DNA of 40,311 bases. Origin: Caldifarciminota bacterium (GTDB lineage: Bacteria; Hydrothermota; Tepidihabitantia; Tepidihabitantales; Tepidihabitantaceae). Shown piece after piece: positions 15,084 to 23,396 of this stretch. Made by a program: the position numbers and the translations under genes. The notes under the pieces were generated by a model. That model was not told the origin of the DNA and did not search any database. It saw only the letters and a program-made list of their open reading frames with translations. The stretch covers positions 2,332,095 to 2,372,405 of the forward strand of contig CP070680.1 in assembly GCA_020352555.1 (NCBI GenBank), given 5' to 3'. How positions within the stretch are numbered: position 1 is the first letter of the stretch; every line of letters begins with the position of its first letter.

Positions 15084-17801
15084 GTGGGTCCTGCCGGTTC
15101 CGCCCGTGAACACATCGCTGTCTGCAGACGGCGGGTTCAGCGAGCACGCACACCGGCCAGGCAGCTCGCTGCCAAGGGTCGACTTGCTCGGGTCCTCAAA
15201 CCTGTCTCCGCAGACGAGGCCCGCTCAATCCTCAAGGACGTGGTCAAGCAGACCGTCGGCTTCCCGTCTCTTCTCTCGATCGCCGCTTCTGACCTGGCCG
15301 AGCTCGAAATCCTGCGGGGCGACCTCGACACCGCTGCAGAGCTGATCGAGACCGCTTTTCGGAATGCTCGCGCTGCAGGCTCCCCGCGCCGCGAGGCGCT
15401 CGCCTGGAATGCCCGGGGCATGCTGGCATTGAGCCGAGCCGACTTCGCCGAAGCCCGGAGCTGCTTTCAGCAATGCCTCAATGCCGCGCGTGAAGTCGAC
15501 GACCTGCTGACACTCCGCGTTGGCCTCATCAACCTCGCCAACGTCGCCGCCGAGCAGGGGCGGAGCATGGAGGCGGTCGACATGTACCGCGAGTGCCTGC
15601 GCCTAGACGAGCAGTCAGCCAACCCGCTTGCCCGCGCGATCTCGATCTACAACCTGGGCTGGGCCCTGATGCGGACCGGCCGATGGGAGGAAGCCGCAGA
15701 GAATCTGTACCGGACTGTCGAGATATCCGAGCAGTACGGCTACCTCAAGCTCCAGCTCAAGGCGGCCAGCTGCCTCGGCAGCCTGTACCTGAAGCGGAAC
15801 CAGCTCGACAAGGCTGAACTCCAGTTCCAGAGCATCGTCGACGCCGAAACACCGGAACCCCGTTTCGTGCTGACTCTGGTCAACGCGCTCGCCAACCTTG
15901 GCCGCACCAGGCTTCGTTCCGGAAACCTGGCGGCCGGCCGCCGCGCGTTCGACCGGGCGCTGGCGCAGTGCGACCGCTCGGTCACGCCCAACCAGCGCGC
16001 CGGAGTGCTGCTTGGACTGGCAGAGCTCGCCGTTGCCGAGCGCCGGTTCGACGAGGCCCGTCGACACATCGATGTTGCCGCAGAACTCCTGGGAAGCCCG
16101 ATTCCCCCTCTGGATGAGGGAGAACTGAGCCGTGTCCGGGCGCTGATGAGCGTCGAAACCGGGGATACGAAAGCGGCCGCCGAGGACTTCGCGCGTGCCG
16201 CCGGGCTGTTTGCCCGTGTCGGGGACGGCTACGAGCTTGCCGAACTCAGGCTGCGCTGGGGCAAATGGCTGGCCGAGTCGGGAGACTGGCTTGGCGCGAC
16301 CCCGCTGCTTGAAGCCGCTTCTGCCGCGATGCGCCGCCTATCGGTCGTTGCCGAAGCGGAAGAAGCCGGCCGGCTGCTCTTCGAATTGCGGAGACAGGCG
16401 GACGCCGAATCCGCCCTGCTCGAGGCACTGTCCAATCTGCCGGGTCTGGGCCTCGAACCTGTGGCGTGTCTCGAGAGCGTACTCGATATGGCTGTCCGGG
16501 CGGTGGGTTGCGACTCGGGTGCGGTGCTCCTCCGGGACAGGCCGGTCGCATTGAGGGGTACGCCCGACCTGAAGAAAGTGCGCGCGGCTGATGCAGCGCG
16601 GCCGTCCGGCGACCCAACCAGCCTCGCCATCGCGGTCAAAGGCGTCGGTGACGTCCACGGCCTCGTGTGGCTGCAGTCGCACGAAGGTCGAGTTGCCCGC
16701 CTCAGTCCCAGAGTCCTGGACCGCATTGCCTGGGCAGCCGCCGAACCTCTCACCCGGCTGTCGGAACTGCCCAATCTGTTCACCTACGACCGGGTTCAGA
16801 TCAAAGGACTCTGCTATCGCGGGGTGATCGGCTCAGATCCGGTGATGCTCGACAACCTCAAAGTAGTAAGCCAGGCAGCCGGAACAGCCCTGCCGATCCT
16901 GATCCGGGGAGAGAGCGGAACCGGAAAGGAACTCATCGCTCGTGCGGTCCACGACTCCGGCCCGAGGCGCGACCGGCAGTTCATGGCCATCAACTGCTCG
17001 GCGATTCCTGAGGGTCTACTCGAGGCCGAGTTCTTCGGGGTCGAGAAGGGCGCGGCGACGGGCGTGTCGCGCCGAGTGGGCAAGTTCGAAGCCGCCGACC
17101 GCGGCACCGTCTTCCTGGATGAGATTGGCGACATGAGCCCGAGACTCCAGGCCCGACTGCTGCGCGTCCTGCAGGATGGTTCGTTCCATCGCGTCGGCGG
17201 GAACAAGCCTGTGGCCGTGGACGTACGCGTTGTCGCGGCAACGAACCAAGACCTGGAGCGACTCATAGGCGGTGACAGGTTCCGCTCCGACCTCTACTAC
17301 CGCCTCAACGCCTGCGAGCTGACCCTGCCTCCGTTGCGCGAACGGGCCCAAGACATCCCGGTGTTTGTCAACTACTTCATCGCCCGCAGCAACCAGGAGT
17401 TCGGCCGCAGAGTGCAGGGCGTTGCCCGTGACTGCATTCGCTGCTTTGAGGCCTACGACTGGCCCGGCAACATCCGCGAGCTCCGCCATGTCATCGAGCA
17501 GTCGGTTCTGCTTGCCCGTGGGCCTGAAGTCACCGTCGACGACCTGCCACGGCACATCCGCCGACTCTGCGTGCTGGTGCAGACGCTGAAACCGGGTGAA
17601 GACCGGAAGGCTCGACGCGAAGCCCGGCTCAGACTGGAGGCCCAGAGTCAGCGCCAACTCATACTCGACAGCCTGCAGAAGACGGACTGGCAGGTCTCCA
17701 AGGCAGCGCGGCTTGCCGGATACAGCCGGTCTCAGTTCTACCGCCTGATGGGCAGACACGGCATTCGAGGTGCTCGCGAGCACCGGAATGTCAACGAGTA
17801 G
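15084..17801 (+). CDS. TPR-GAF-like-AAA+ (NtrC-type)-Fis HTH regulator with altered GAFTGA loop
   Basis: 905 residues from GTG 15084. Residues about 30-430 are TPR-like helical pairs (for example ALAWNARGMLALSRADFAEA and LGSLYLKRNQLDKAELQFQS), a likely sensing scaffold. Residues about 440-560 look GAF-like. The AAA+ domain follows, with Walker A GESGTGKE (about 609-616), Walker B TVFLDEIGD and the arginine-finger segment FRSDLYYRLN. The C-terminus is a Fis-type helix-turn-helix (SKAARLAGYSRSQFYRLMGR). The loop that contacts sigma54 reads GAATGV (656-661) instead of GAFTGA. Loss of its Phe normally prevents sigma54 activation, so the protein may act by another route or have changed partner. 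No receiver domain is present. Confidence 0.9.
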   Translation: MGPAGSAREHIAVCRRRVQRARTPARQLAAKGRLARVLKPVSADEARSILKDVVKQTVGFPSLLSIAASDLAELEILRGDLDTAAELIETAFRNARAAGSPRREALAWNARGMLALSRADFAEARSCFQQCLNAAREVDDLLTLRVGLINLANVAAEQGRSMEAVDMYRECLRLDEQSANPLARAISIYNLGWALMRTGRWEEAAENLYRTVEISEQYGYLKLQLKAASCLGSLYLKRNQLDKAELQFQSIVDAETPEPRFVLTLVNALANLGRTRLRSGNLAAGRRAFDRALAQCDRSVTPNQRAGVLLGLAELAVAERRFDEARRHIDVAAELLGSPIPPLDEGELSRVRALMSVETGDTKAAAEDFARAAGLFARVGDGYELAELRLRWGKWLAESGDWLGATPLLEAASAAMRRLSVVAEAEEAGRLLFELRRQADAESALLEALSNLPGLGLEPVACLESVLDMAVRAVGCDSGAVLLRDRPVALRGTPDLKKVRAADAARPSGDPTSLAIAVKGVGDVHGLVWLQSHEGRVARLSPRVLDRIAWAAAEPLTRLSELPNLFTYDRVQIKGLCYRGVIGSDPVMLDNLKVVSQAAGTALPILIRGESGTGKELIARAVHDSGPRRDRQFMAINCSAIPEGLLEAEFFGVEKGAATGVSRRVGKFEAADRGTVFLDEIGDMSPRLQARLLRVLQDGSFHRVGGNKPVAVDVRVVAATNQDLERLIGGDRFRSDLYYRLNACELTLPPLRERAQDIPVFVNYFIARSNQEFGRRVQGVARDCIRCFEAYDWPGNIRELRHVIEQSVLLARGPEVTVDDLPRHIRRLCVLVQTLKPGEDRKARREARLRLEAQSQRQLILDSLQKTDWQVSKAARLAGYSRSQFYRLMGRHGIRGAREHRNVNE

Positions 17802-17994
17802 GGTCTGGCGCTGTCCGCACAGAATGTCTCACTGATGAGAACTCACACACTGCTTCAACAATAAAGGACTTACGGCGTGTGCGGAATCTGCCGCTGGCGG
17901 CATTGTGCCATCGGTGAAACAGCAGTGGGACATGGTGCTCCCGCCCAGCCGCGTAACAGATTAATAACAGGAGACTTAGCGCTCAGCTTGTTGA

Positions 17995-18010
17995 TGGCAC
18001 CATACGTGCT
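17995..18010 (+). promoter_or_regulatory. Candidate sigma54 (-24/-12) promoter
   Basis: TGGCACCATACGTGCT matches the TGGCAC-N5-TTGCW consensus with one mismatch (G for the first T of TTGC). It lies 190 bp downstream of an NtrC-type regulator gene, a usual place for its target. No clear gene follows, so this may be chance or drive a small RNA or a dead gene. Confidence 0.3.
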
Positions 18011-19008
18011 GCATCAAGCCTGGGTGCTGGATCAGGCTGTGGGGACCGGACTGTGCCGCGCGTGCACGGTCTGGACACGCACTTCCCTGAGGGGATTCGA
18101 TGGCTGTCAGGGCGCGGCTCTGTTGGAAACCGACTACCAGCCAATCCGCGCCCTGCAGCGAGAGCCAAGAAAGGCGAAGTGCCTGAGCGCCAGGATTCAA
18201 GTCCACCTCCGGGTCCGTCCTCTGCTCGGACCCGGCAGAGACACGGCTGGTGTCGCTGCCCGGACACTTCAGCCCGGAGGTGGCACCTATCCAGGGGCGT
18301 CTGAGGTTGAGATGCGCAACGTTCTGTCAGGCCTCGTTTGAAGTCCGAGAGCAAAGGTGCGCCTTGTCTTATCGCACCAGGGCCACGGGTGGCGCGAGCC
18401 ACCCGTTCCTGCATCGTGAACGCCCGTGCGGATTCCTGCTCCAGCGCTCCGCCGCTTGAGACCGCGACATGCGACCTCTGCAAACTCCTCGAGCATTGCG
18501 GCAGAGCCGAAGCGGCCTTCGCTGGATTCGGTCTCAGGACCGTTTCTTGGACAATCCGTCGCGCAGCAGCATGTTCGTCCCAGGCTGCTCCCCTTCCCCT
18601 CTCGCGTTCTCTGCGGCCCTGCAGCGCACATGAGGACATGATGCCGCTTGCCTGCCTGATCTCGTGTCCCACGGCGAAGTCCTGGGCCATCCTCATCCCT
18701 GCAGACTCCTCGGCTGGTGACACACGGTGCCGGAAGCTCGGCCTCATTCGTCGCTTGCTGCGATGTCCAGCGACCCGCTCTCCACAGGTCCTCCGACACG
18801 CGTCAGGACGAGTCACGCCCTGTTGTCCGCAGCCCACTGACCGCCCAGCCAGTCTCTGCTGCACAGGTTGACAATCAGAAATTGCTCGTCGCCGCGCGGC
18901 GTGTTTGCCCAGTGCGTCTGTTGTAGCGGGCGGCCGGATGGCCGCAGTCAGAAACAGGAGCAGAACCCACACCGAGTTCTGGGGACATCCTGCCTCCTCT
19001 AGCGGTTC

Positions 19009-19075
19009 GGGCTTGGAGCCCTTTCGCTTGTGAAAGACGTTACGCCGGGGTCACTGCACCCGGCATTGGTGTAAC
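19009..19075 (+). other. Cluster of three hairpins, possible structured RNA or regulatory site
   Basis: Three consecutive inverted repeats. GGGCT-TGG-AGCCC lies near 19009-19021. CTTTC-GCTTGT-GAAAG spans 19021-19036. A larger element has an outer stem GTTAC (19039-19043) / GTAAC (19071-19075) and an inner stem GCCGGG(G)T / ACCCGGC closing a 6-nt loop. Strand is not determined: it precedes the MATE promoter on the plus strand and the possible decayed gene on the minus strand. No known riboswitch consensus was recognised. Confidence 0.35.
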
Positions 19076-19191
19076 CCGTTTGGTTTGGGGCAGGCCGGCC
19101 CGCAACCAGCCTACATTCAATTATCAACCCCCTTGGCCCCGATGTCAAGCTTGTTTTCGCATTGTCTTCTGCCCCCCACGTTCAGTCCCGC

Positions 19192-19219
19192 TGGACAGTA
19201 GAGCCGGCTGTTCTACAAT
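19192..19219 (+). promoter_or_regulatory. Sigma70-type promoter of the MATE transporter gene, leaderless layout
   Basis: TGGACA (19192-19197), 16 bp, TACAAT (19214-19219), then 6 nt to TTG 19226. Confidence 0.65.
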
Positions 19220-19225
19220 TGCGTC

Positions 19226-20665
19226 TTGAAATCCCCGCACCAATCCCCGCCTGGGACGTCCGGAATCGCGAACCAGGAGTTCTCGCGTTCGGCCCGAATG
19301 GGGTTCCAGCCGGTCGGCCGTCTGCTGGTCAGCTTCTCCCTGCCTGCGCTGGTCGGCATGGTGGTCAACGCCACCTACAACATCGTCGACACAGGGTTCG
19401 TCGGCCGCCTCGGTCACGAGGCGATCGCAGGCCTGACCGTAGTCTGGCCGCTTCAGCTGATCATGATCGCCCTGTCGGTCGGCGTCGGTGTCGGCGCCAA
19501 CTCGCTGATAGCCAGACGCCTCGGCGCCCGCGACCCGGAGCAGGCCAACCACGCCGGTGCCCAGGCCCTGCTCCTGGCAGTGGTTTCAGGCCTGTTGATG
19601 ATGGCCATTGTCCTGGGCTTCACCGACCCCATCCTGCGTCTGCTCGGGGCGCAGCAAGACATCCTCCCGTTTTCACGGGCCTACATCACGACCATTGTCT
19701 GGTTCGCACCGCTTGTCTTCCTGCCAATGACCTGCAACAACCTCATCCGCGCCGAAGGCAACCCGCTCCTGTCCATGGTAATCATGGGAGCATCGGCCCT
19801 CATCAACATCGGGCTCGACCCGCTGTTCATCTTCGGCATCGGCCCGTTTCCGACCCTGGGTGTTCAGGGTGCGGCGATCGCGACAGTCATCGCACGCGCC
19901 GTGGCCGTGGCCCTGTATCTCGGCTACTTCGCGAGCAGCTCAAGCGGCTACCGGTTCCGCTTTCGCCAGTTCATTCCTGCGCCGCGGGTTTGGGGTCGAA
20001 TCTATGCGGTCGGTCTGCCATCGATGGCGATCCAGCTCAGCGGGAGCGTGGTCGCCGGGGTCGCCAACAACATCGTCGGCGGCTTCGGGTCCCTCGCCCT
20101 GGCCGGCTTTGGGGTCATGTTCCGGCTCTTCGCTTTCGGCTTCATGCCCTGCCTCGGCATCAACCAAGGCGTGCTGCCGCTGGTCGGTTTCAACTACGGT
20201 GCGCGCAAAATGGGTCGGGTCCGGGAAGTCGTGCAGAAGGGAGCGCTCTCGGCCACGGTCGTCACGACCCTGTTCACCATCCTTTTCACCGCGATTCCGT
20301 ACCTGTTGGTGGGGCTTTTCAACCGAAACCCCGAGTTCATCGCCTTGGCCGGACGCGGCCTACGCATCACCTCGGTCGCCTTCTTCGGTGTCGGTTCTGC
20401 TGTCGTCTTCACCGGCTTCTTCCAAGGCATCGGTAAGGCGGTACCAGCGATGTTCCTCTCCCTGACCCGTCAGCTCATCTTCTACCTGCCCGGCATCCTT
20501 GTCCTGCCCAGGCTGTTCGGCCTGGACGGGTTCTGGACCGCGATCCCGCTGTCAGATGGCCTGGCGTTTGCCGCATCGCTGACCTGGACTGCGTGGATGT
20601 TCCGCAAGCTGGGCGTCCCGCTCTTCAGACGCGGCACAGCGTCTGTGCCCGGGCCGGCTCCCTAG
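19226..20665 (+). CDS. MATE-family multidrug/Na+ (or H+) antiporter
   Basis: 479 residues from TTG 19226, placed 6 nt after a promoter -10; ATG 19298 is an alternative that would remove 24 hydrophilic residues. Inner-membrane efflux transporter with about 12 helices in two homologous halves. MGFQPVGRLLVSFSLPALVGMVVNATYNIVDTGFVGRLG is the typical MATE start (helix 1 and the N-lobe cation pocket). The second half begins near AVGLPSMAIQLSGSVVAG and has MPCLGINQGVLPLVGFNYGARK, also typical. It is closest by eye to the NorM/MepA-like bacterial group. It converges on era with a 9-bp gap. Substrate unknown. Confidence 0.92.
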   Translation: MKSPHQSPPGTSGIANQEFSRSARMGFQPVGRLLVSFSLPALVGMVVNATYNIVDTGFVGRLGHEAIAGLTVVWPLQLIMIALSVGVGVGANSLIARRLGARDPEQANHAGAQALLLAVVSGLLMMAIVLGFTDPILRLLGAQQDILPFSRAYITTIVWFAPLVFLPMTCNNLIRAEGNPLLSMVIMGASALINIGLDPLFIFGIGPFPTLGVQGAAIATVIARAVAVALYLGYFASSSSGYRFRFRQFIPAPRVWGRIYAVGLPSMAIQLSGSVVAGVANNIVGGFGSLALAGFGVMFRLFAFGFMPCLGINQGVLPLVGFNYGARKMGRVREVVQKGALSATVVTTLFTILFTAIPYLLVGLFNRNPEFIALAGRGLRITSVAFFGVGSAVVFTGFFQGIGKAVPAMFLSLTRQLIFYLPGILVLPRLFGLDGFWTAIPLSDGLAFAASLTWTAWMFRKLGVPLFRRGTASVPGPAP

Positions 20666-20674
20666 CCTGGACCC

Positions 20675-21571
20675 CTAGCGGTAGACGTTGTCTCTGAGGA
20701 AACGTTCGTCCTGGCGCCAGGCCTCTGCCACTTTGACCCACAGTTCGAGGTAGACCGGCCGGCCCAGGAAACGTTCGATCCGTCCGCGCGCCCTTGCCCC
20801 GACCTCTTTCAGCGCCCGACCGCCTTTGCCGATGACTATCGACCGCTGGCTGTCTCGCTCGACGTACACCACCGCCCTGATGAAGTCCTTGCGCCCTTCA
20901 CGCTCCTTGAACTCCTCAACGGCAACGGTGCACGAGTACGGTATCTCCTCGCCGTAGCGGTTGAACACCGCCTCGCGCACCATCTCGGCAACATGGAAGC
21001 GCTCCGGCCGGTCAGAGACCATGTCGGTCGGGTAGAACGGCGCCCCTGCAGGCAGGGAATCGACAACCGCCTGCTCCAGGTCCCTGACCCCGTCGCCCCT
21101 AAGGGCGGACAACATCAACACGCTGCCGTAGCCCCGCTCTGAGAGCCGCCGGGCCATTGGCAGCAACTCGGGCTTGTGGACCAGGTCGACCTTGTTGACC
21201 GCAACCAGCGCGCCGCGGCCCTCGACCGCGCGCAGGGACTCGTCCCAGTCGGCCGGTCTTGACCCGTCGAGCAGCAGCACCACAACGTCGGCATCTCGAA
21301 GCGCCTGCCCGATTTCGCGCCGCATCATTTCCTGCAACCTGTACTTGGGAGCGAGAACACCGGGCGTGTCGAGCCACAGGGCCTGAAACCCGTCGCCGTT
21401 GTGGATGCCGAGTATGCGGTGCCGGGTGGTTTGGGGTCTCGGCGCGACGATTGCCACCGGGTATTCAAGCAGGCGGTTCAGAAGCGTGGACTTGCCTGCG
21501 TTCGGCTGGCCGATCAGCGCCACGTAGCCCGACTTGAACCCGGCCTCGTCAGCAGGACCCGCTTCGGTCAA
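20675..21571 (-). CDS. era: GTPase Era
   Basis: 298 residues. Era binds the 3' end of 16S rRNA and helps mature the 30S subunit. G motifs: G1 GQPNAGKST, G2 PQTTRHRILG, G3 DTPG, G4 NKVD and a G5-like SAL. The C-terminal KH domain has IVIGKGGRALKEVGARARGR and ends LELWVKVAEAWR. Start: TTG 21571 overlaps the accA stop (TTGA), giving the usual Era length; reading further upstream only enters sequence opposite accA's own frame with no Era homology. It is the last gene of the minus-strand unit beginning at 24518. Confidence 0.94.
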   Translation of the reverse strand: MTEAGPADEAGFKSGYVALIGQPNAGKSTLLNRLLEYPVAIVAPRPQTTRHRILGIHNGDGFQALWLDTPGVLAPKYRLQEMMRREIGQALRDADVVVLLLDGSRPADWDESLRAVEGRGALVAVNKVDLVHKPELLPMARRLSERGYGSVLMLSALRGDGVRDLEQAVVDSLPAGAPFYPTDMVSDRPERFHVAEMVREAVFNRYGEEIPYSCTVAVEEFKEREGRKDFIRAVVYVERDSQRSIVIGKGGRALKEVGARARGRIERFLGRPVYLELWVKVAEAWRQDERFLRDNVYR

Positions 21572-22506
21572 CCGGCGTAGACCCCGATCTTGCCGAGCCG
21601 GGCTATGCGTTCCCTGACGAGCTGCTCCCCGGTTCTGTCCTTGAGCCGCCGGTGGTTGGCCAGCACCGCCTTTTTCACCAGCTGTGCGGCCTCGTCCCAG
21701 TCCTGGTGCGCCCCGCCTCTGGGCTCGTTCACGATGCCGTCGATGATGCCGAACTCGAGCAGGTCGGCAGCGGTCAGCCGGAGCGCCTTGGCCGCGTCGG
21801 GCGCGCGCGCGCCGTCTCGCCACAGGATCGATGCGCAGCCGCGCGGCGATATCACCGAGTACACCGCATTCTCCATCATCAGCACCTGGTCGCCGACCGC
21901 GATCGCCAACGCACCGCCCGACCCGCCTTCGCCGATGACGACGCAGATCACGGGCACGGGCAGCACCGACATCTCGCGGATATTGCGCGCGATCGCTTCG
22001 GCCTGCCCGCGCTCCTCGGCGCCGACACCGGGATAGGCGCCCGGGGTATCGACCAGAGTCAGTACCGGCAGTCCGAACCTTGCGGCCAGCTCCATGATTC
22101 GAAGAGCCTTGCGGTAGCCCTCAGGGTGTGCCTGGCCGAAGTTGCGGGCGATGCGCTCCTTGGTGTCGCGCCCCTTCTGGTGTCCGACGATGGCGAAGGC
22201 GATATCATCTATCCGGCCCAGCCCGGCGACAATCGCCCGGTCGTCGGCAAACGCCCGGTCGCCGTGGAGTTCGGTGAAGTCGGTGACCATGCGGTCGATG
22301 TAGTCGAGCGTGTAGGGGCGACGCGGGTGCCGGGCGAGTTCGACCCTCTGCCACGGCGTCAGATTGGCGTAGAGCCTGATCTTGGTCTTCTCGATCTGCT
22401 CGCTCAGGCGGCGTGCTTCTTCCTTGGCCCCGATCGCGGTCAGCTCCTCCAGCCGTTCCACCAGTTCGGCCAACGGCTGCTCGAAATCAAGCCAGCCTTC
22501 AGGCAT
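21568..22506 (-). CDS. accA: Acetyl-CoA carboxylase, carboxyltransferase subunit alpha
   Basis: 312 residues from ATG 22506. Part of the heterotetrameric acetyl-CoA carboxylase that makes malonyl-CoA for fatty-acid synthesis. The N-terminal helical region (LDFEQPLAELVERLEEL) is followed by TPWQRVELARHPRRPYTLDYI, and then the crotonase-like core: GHQKGRDTKERIARNFG, HPEGYRKALR, TLVDTPGAYPGVGAEERGQ, EGGSGGALAI and SVISPRGCASILWRD. All are near-invariant AccA motifs. Length is typical. The partner accD is not in the window. A 12-nt gap follows the PorV-like gene, and era overlaps its stop. Confidence 0.97.
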   Translation of the reverse strand: MPEGWLDFEQPLAELVERLEELTAIGAKEEARRLSEQIEKTKIRLYANLTPWQRVELARHPRRPYTLDYIDRMVTDFTELHGDRAFADDRAIVAGLGRIDDIAFAIVGHQKGRDTKERIARNFGQAHPEGYRKALRIMELAARFGLPVLTLVDTPGAYPGVGAEERGQAEAIARNIREMSVLPVPVICVVIGEGGSGGALAIAVGDQVLMMENAVYSVISPRGCASILWRDGARAPDAAKALRLTAADLLEFGIIDGIVNEPRGGAHQDWDEAAQLVKKAVLANHRRLKDRTGEQLVRERIARLGKIGVYAG

Positions 22507-22518
22507 CCGCCCCTGCGC

Positions 22519-23394
22519 CTATCGACCCAGCCCGACCGAAACGCGGTGGGCCAGGCCCAGATTGTCGTTCAACGGAGTCAGCGCGTAGTCGAAGCTGAAC
22601 CGGCCGAGCGCCAGTCCCAGACCGAAGCCGAACCGGCTGCGGGTGTGGAGCCATTCGTAGCCGGTCCGCAGGAACAAAGTCTCGGCCCAGCCGAGTTCGA
22701 TGCCGCCCTGCCCGGTGAAACGCTCGCTCAGGATGAAGTACGAGCCCTCGCCTGCGAACTGGAGTCCGAACTCTCCGCCCAGACGAAGTTCGTAGGACGC
22801 CCCGGCCCGGGCCCGGAACGGCATCCGGAAAGTCTCACGGTGGTAGGCGGGATTCCGGCTGAAGTCGGCGACCGAAACACCCAGCACCAGGCCGCGGAGC
22901 GGGACCAGTCGCATCCCAGCGTCAAGCCCGATGCTGTTGGCCTGGTGCTCGAGTATCTTGGAATAGTAGTACCGACCAGAGACGCCCAGGCTGACGACCC
23001 CGCCGAACGACCGGGCGACGTTCAGGTGTGCCGTCATGTCCACCGGCGTGAAGTACCCCAGCGGCTCTTCGAGCGGCACCTCGGCGCGGTGTTCGAACCG
23101 CCCGGCCGAGAACGCCACCGCTCCGACTCCCAGCCTCACGAAGCCCAGGTTCCGCACCAGGAACAAGGACGAATGGTGGGTATCCAGCAGCCATTTGGCG
23201 TACGACACCCGCAGCTGGAATCCTTCGGTGAGGATCGACGACGCTGGATTCCAGACCATCGCCTGCGGACCCTCGCCGCTCGCCACGCCCGTGTTGCCCA
23301 TCCCGGCCTCCCTGACCCCGGGCAGGATTTTAAGTGAAGTGAACCCGGCGAAACACAGCGCCGGAATCAGCAGGACGAATGCCGTTCTCCGCAA
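22519..23394 (-). CDS. PorV/PorQ-like outer-membrane beta-barrel protein
   Basis: 291 residues; start TTG 23394, two bases after the previous stop. Signal peptide MRRTAFVLLIPALCFAG. Then GVREAGMGNTGVASGEGPQAMVWNPASSI, the 'G-x-R-x-x-x-M-G-x-x-x-V-A ... W-N-P-A' start typical of PorV/PorQ and related UPF0164-like barrels. Alternating hydrophobic strands follow to a C-terminal ...VSVGLGR. In Bacteroidetes PorV is a T9SS shuttle, but the wider family includes fatty-acid transporter-like barrels, so the link to the T9SS-type proteins in this window is inference. Genes either side (KOW-like protein and accA) do not settle it. Confidence 0.65.
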   Translation of the reverse strand: MRRTAFVLLIPALCFAGFTSLKILPGVREAGMGNTGVASGEGPQAMVWNPASSILTEGFQLRVSYAKWLLDTHHSSLFLVRNLGFVRLGVGAVAFSAGRFEHRAEVPLEEPLGYFTPVDMTAHLNVARSFGGVVSLGVSGRYYYSKILEHQANSIGLDAGMRLVPLRGLVLGVSVADFSRNPAYHRETFRMPFRARAGASYELRLGGEFGLQFAGEGSYFILSERFTGQGGIELGWAETLFLRTGYEWLHTRSRFGFGLGLALGRFSFDYALTPLNDNLGLAHRVSVGLGR

Positions 23395-23396
23395 GC

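Larger units (their letters stand above)
17802..19191 (+). other. 1.4-kb region without a convincing gene
   Basis: Largest non-coding stretch in the window. Frames on both strands are open for up to 329 codons, but their translations are rich in Arg, Cys and Ser, lack any recognisable motif, and conflict with each other, as expected for chance frames in GC-rich DNA. On the minus strand AGAGGAGG (19000-18991 region) precedes ATG 18988, and a signal-peptide-like stretch (VWVLLLFLTAA, from GTG 18972) lies in a neighbouring frame, so a decayed secreted-protein gene is possible. A sigma54-like promoter (17995) and a hairpin cluster (19009-19075) also lie here. Confidence 0.5.

Noticed and set aside
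18170-18225. A GGATTCAAGTCC-like stretch resembling a tRNA T-arm
   Set aside because: No matching acceptor, D-arm or anticodon stem could be folded around it.
17877-18341. 154-codon plus-strand frame downstream of the TPR regulator
   Set aside because: Cys/Arg-rich, no ribosome site at its start, and it includes the sigma54-like site; not supported as a gene.
17983-18972. 329-codon minus-strand frame with a signal-peptide-like start
   Set aside because: Only the first 12 residues look real; the remainder lacks coding character, so I treat it at most as a decayed gene and not as a CDS.
21572-21823. N-terminal extension of era beyond TTG 21571
   Set aside because: It runs through accA coding sequence in another frame and gives an Arg/Gly-rich tail unlike any Era.
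21652-23337. 561-codon frame opposite accA and the PorV-like gene
   Set aside because: Spans two well-supported genes on the other strand and has low-complexity GC-driven composition.
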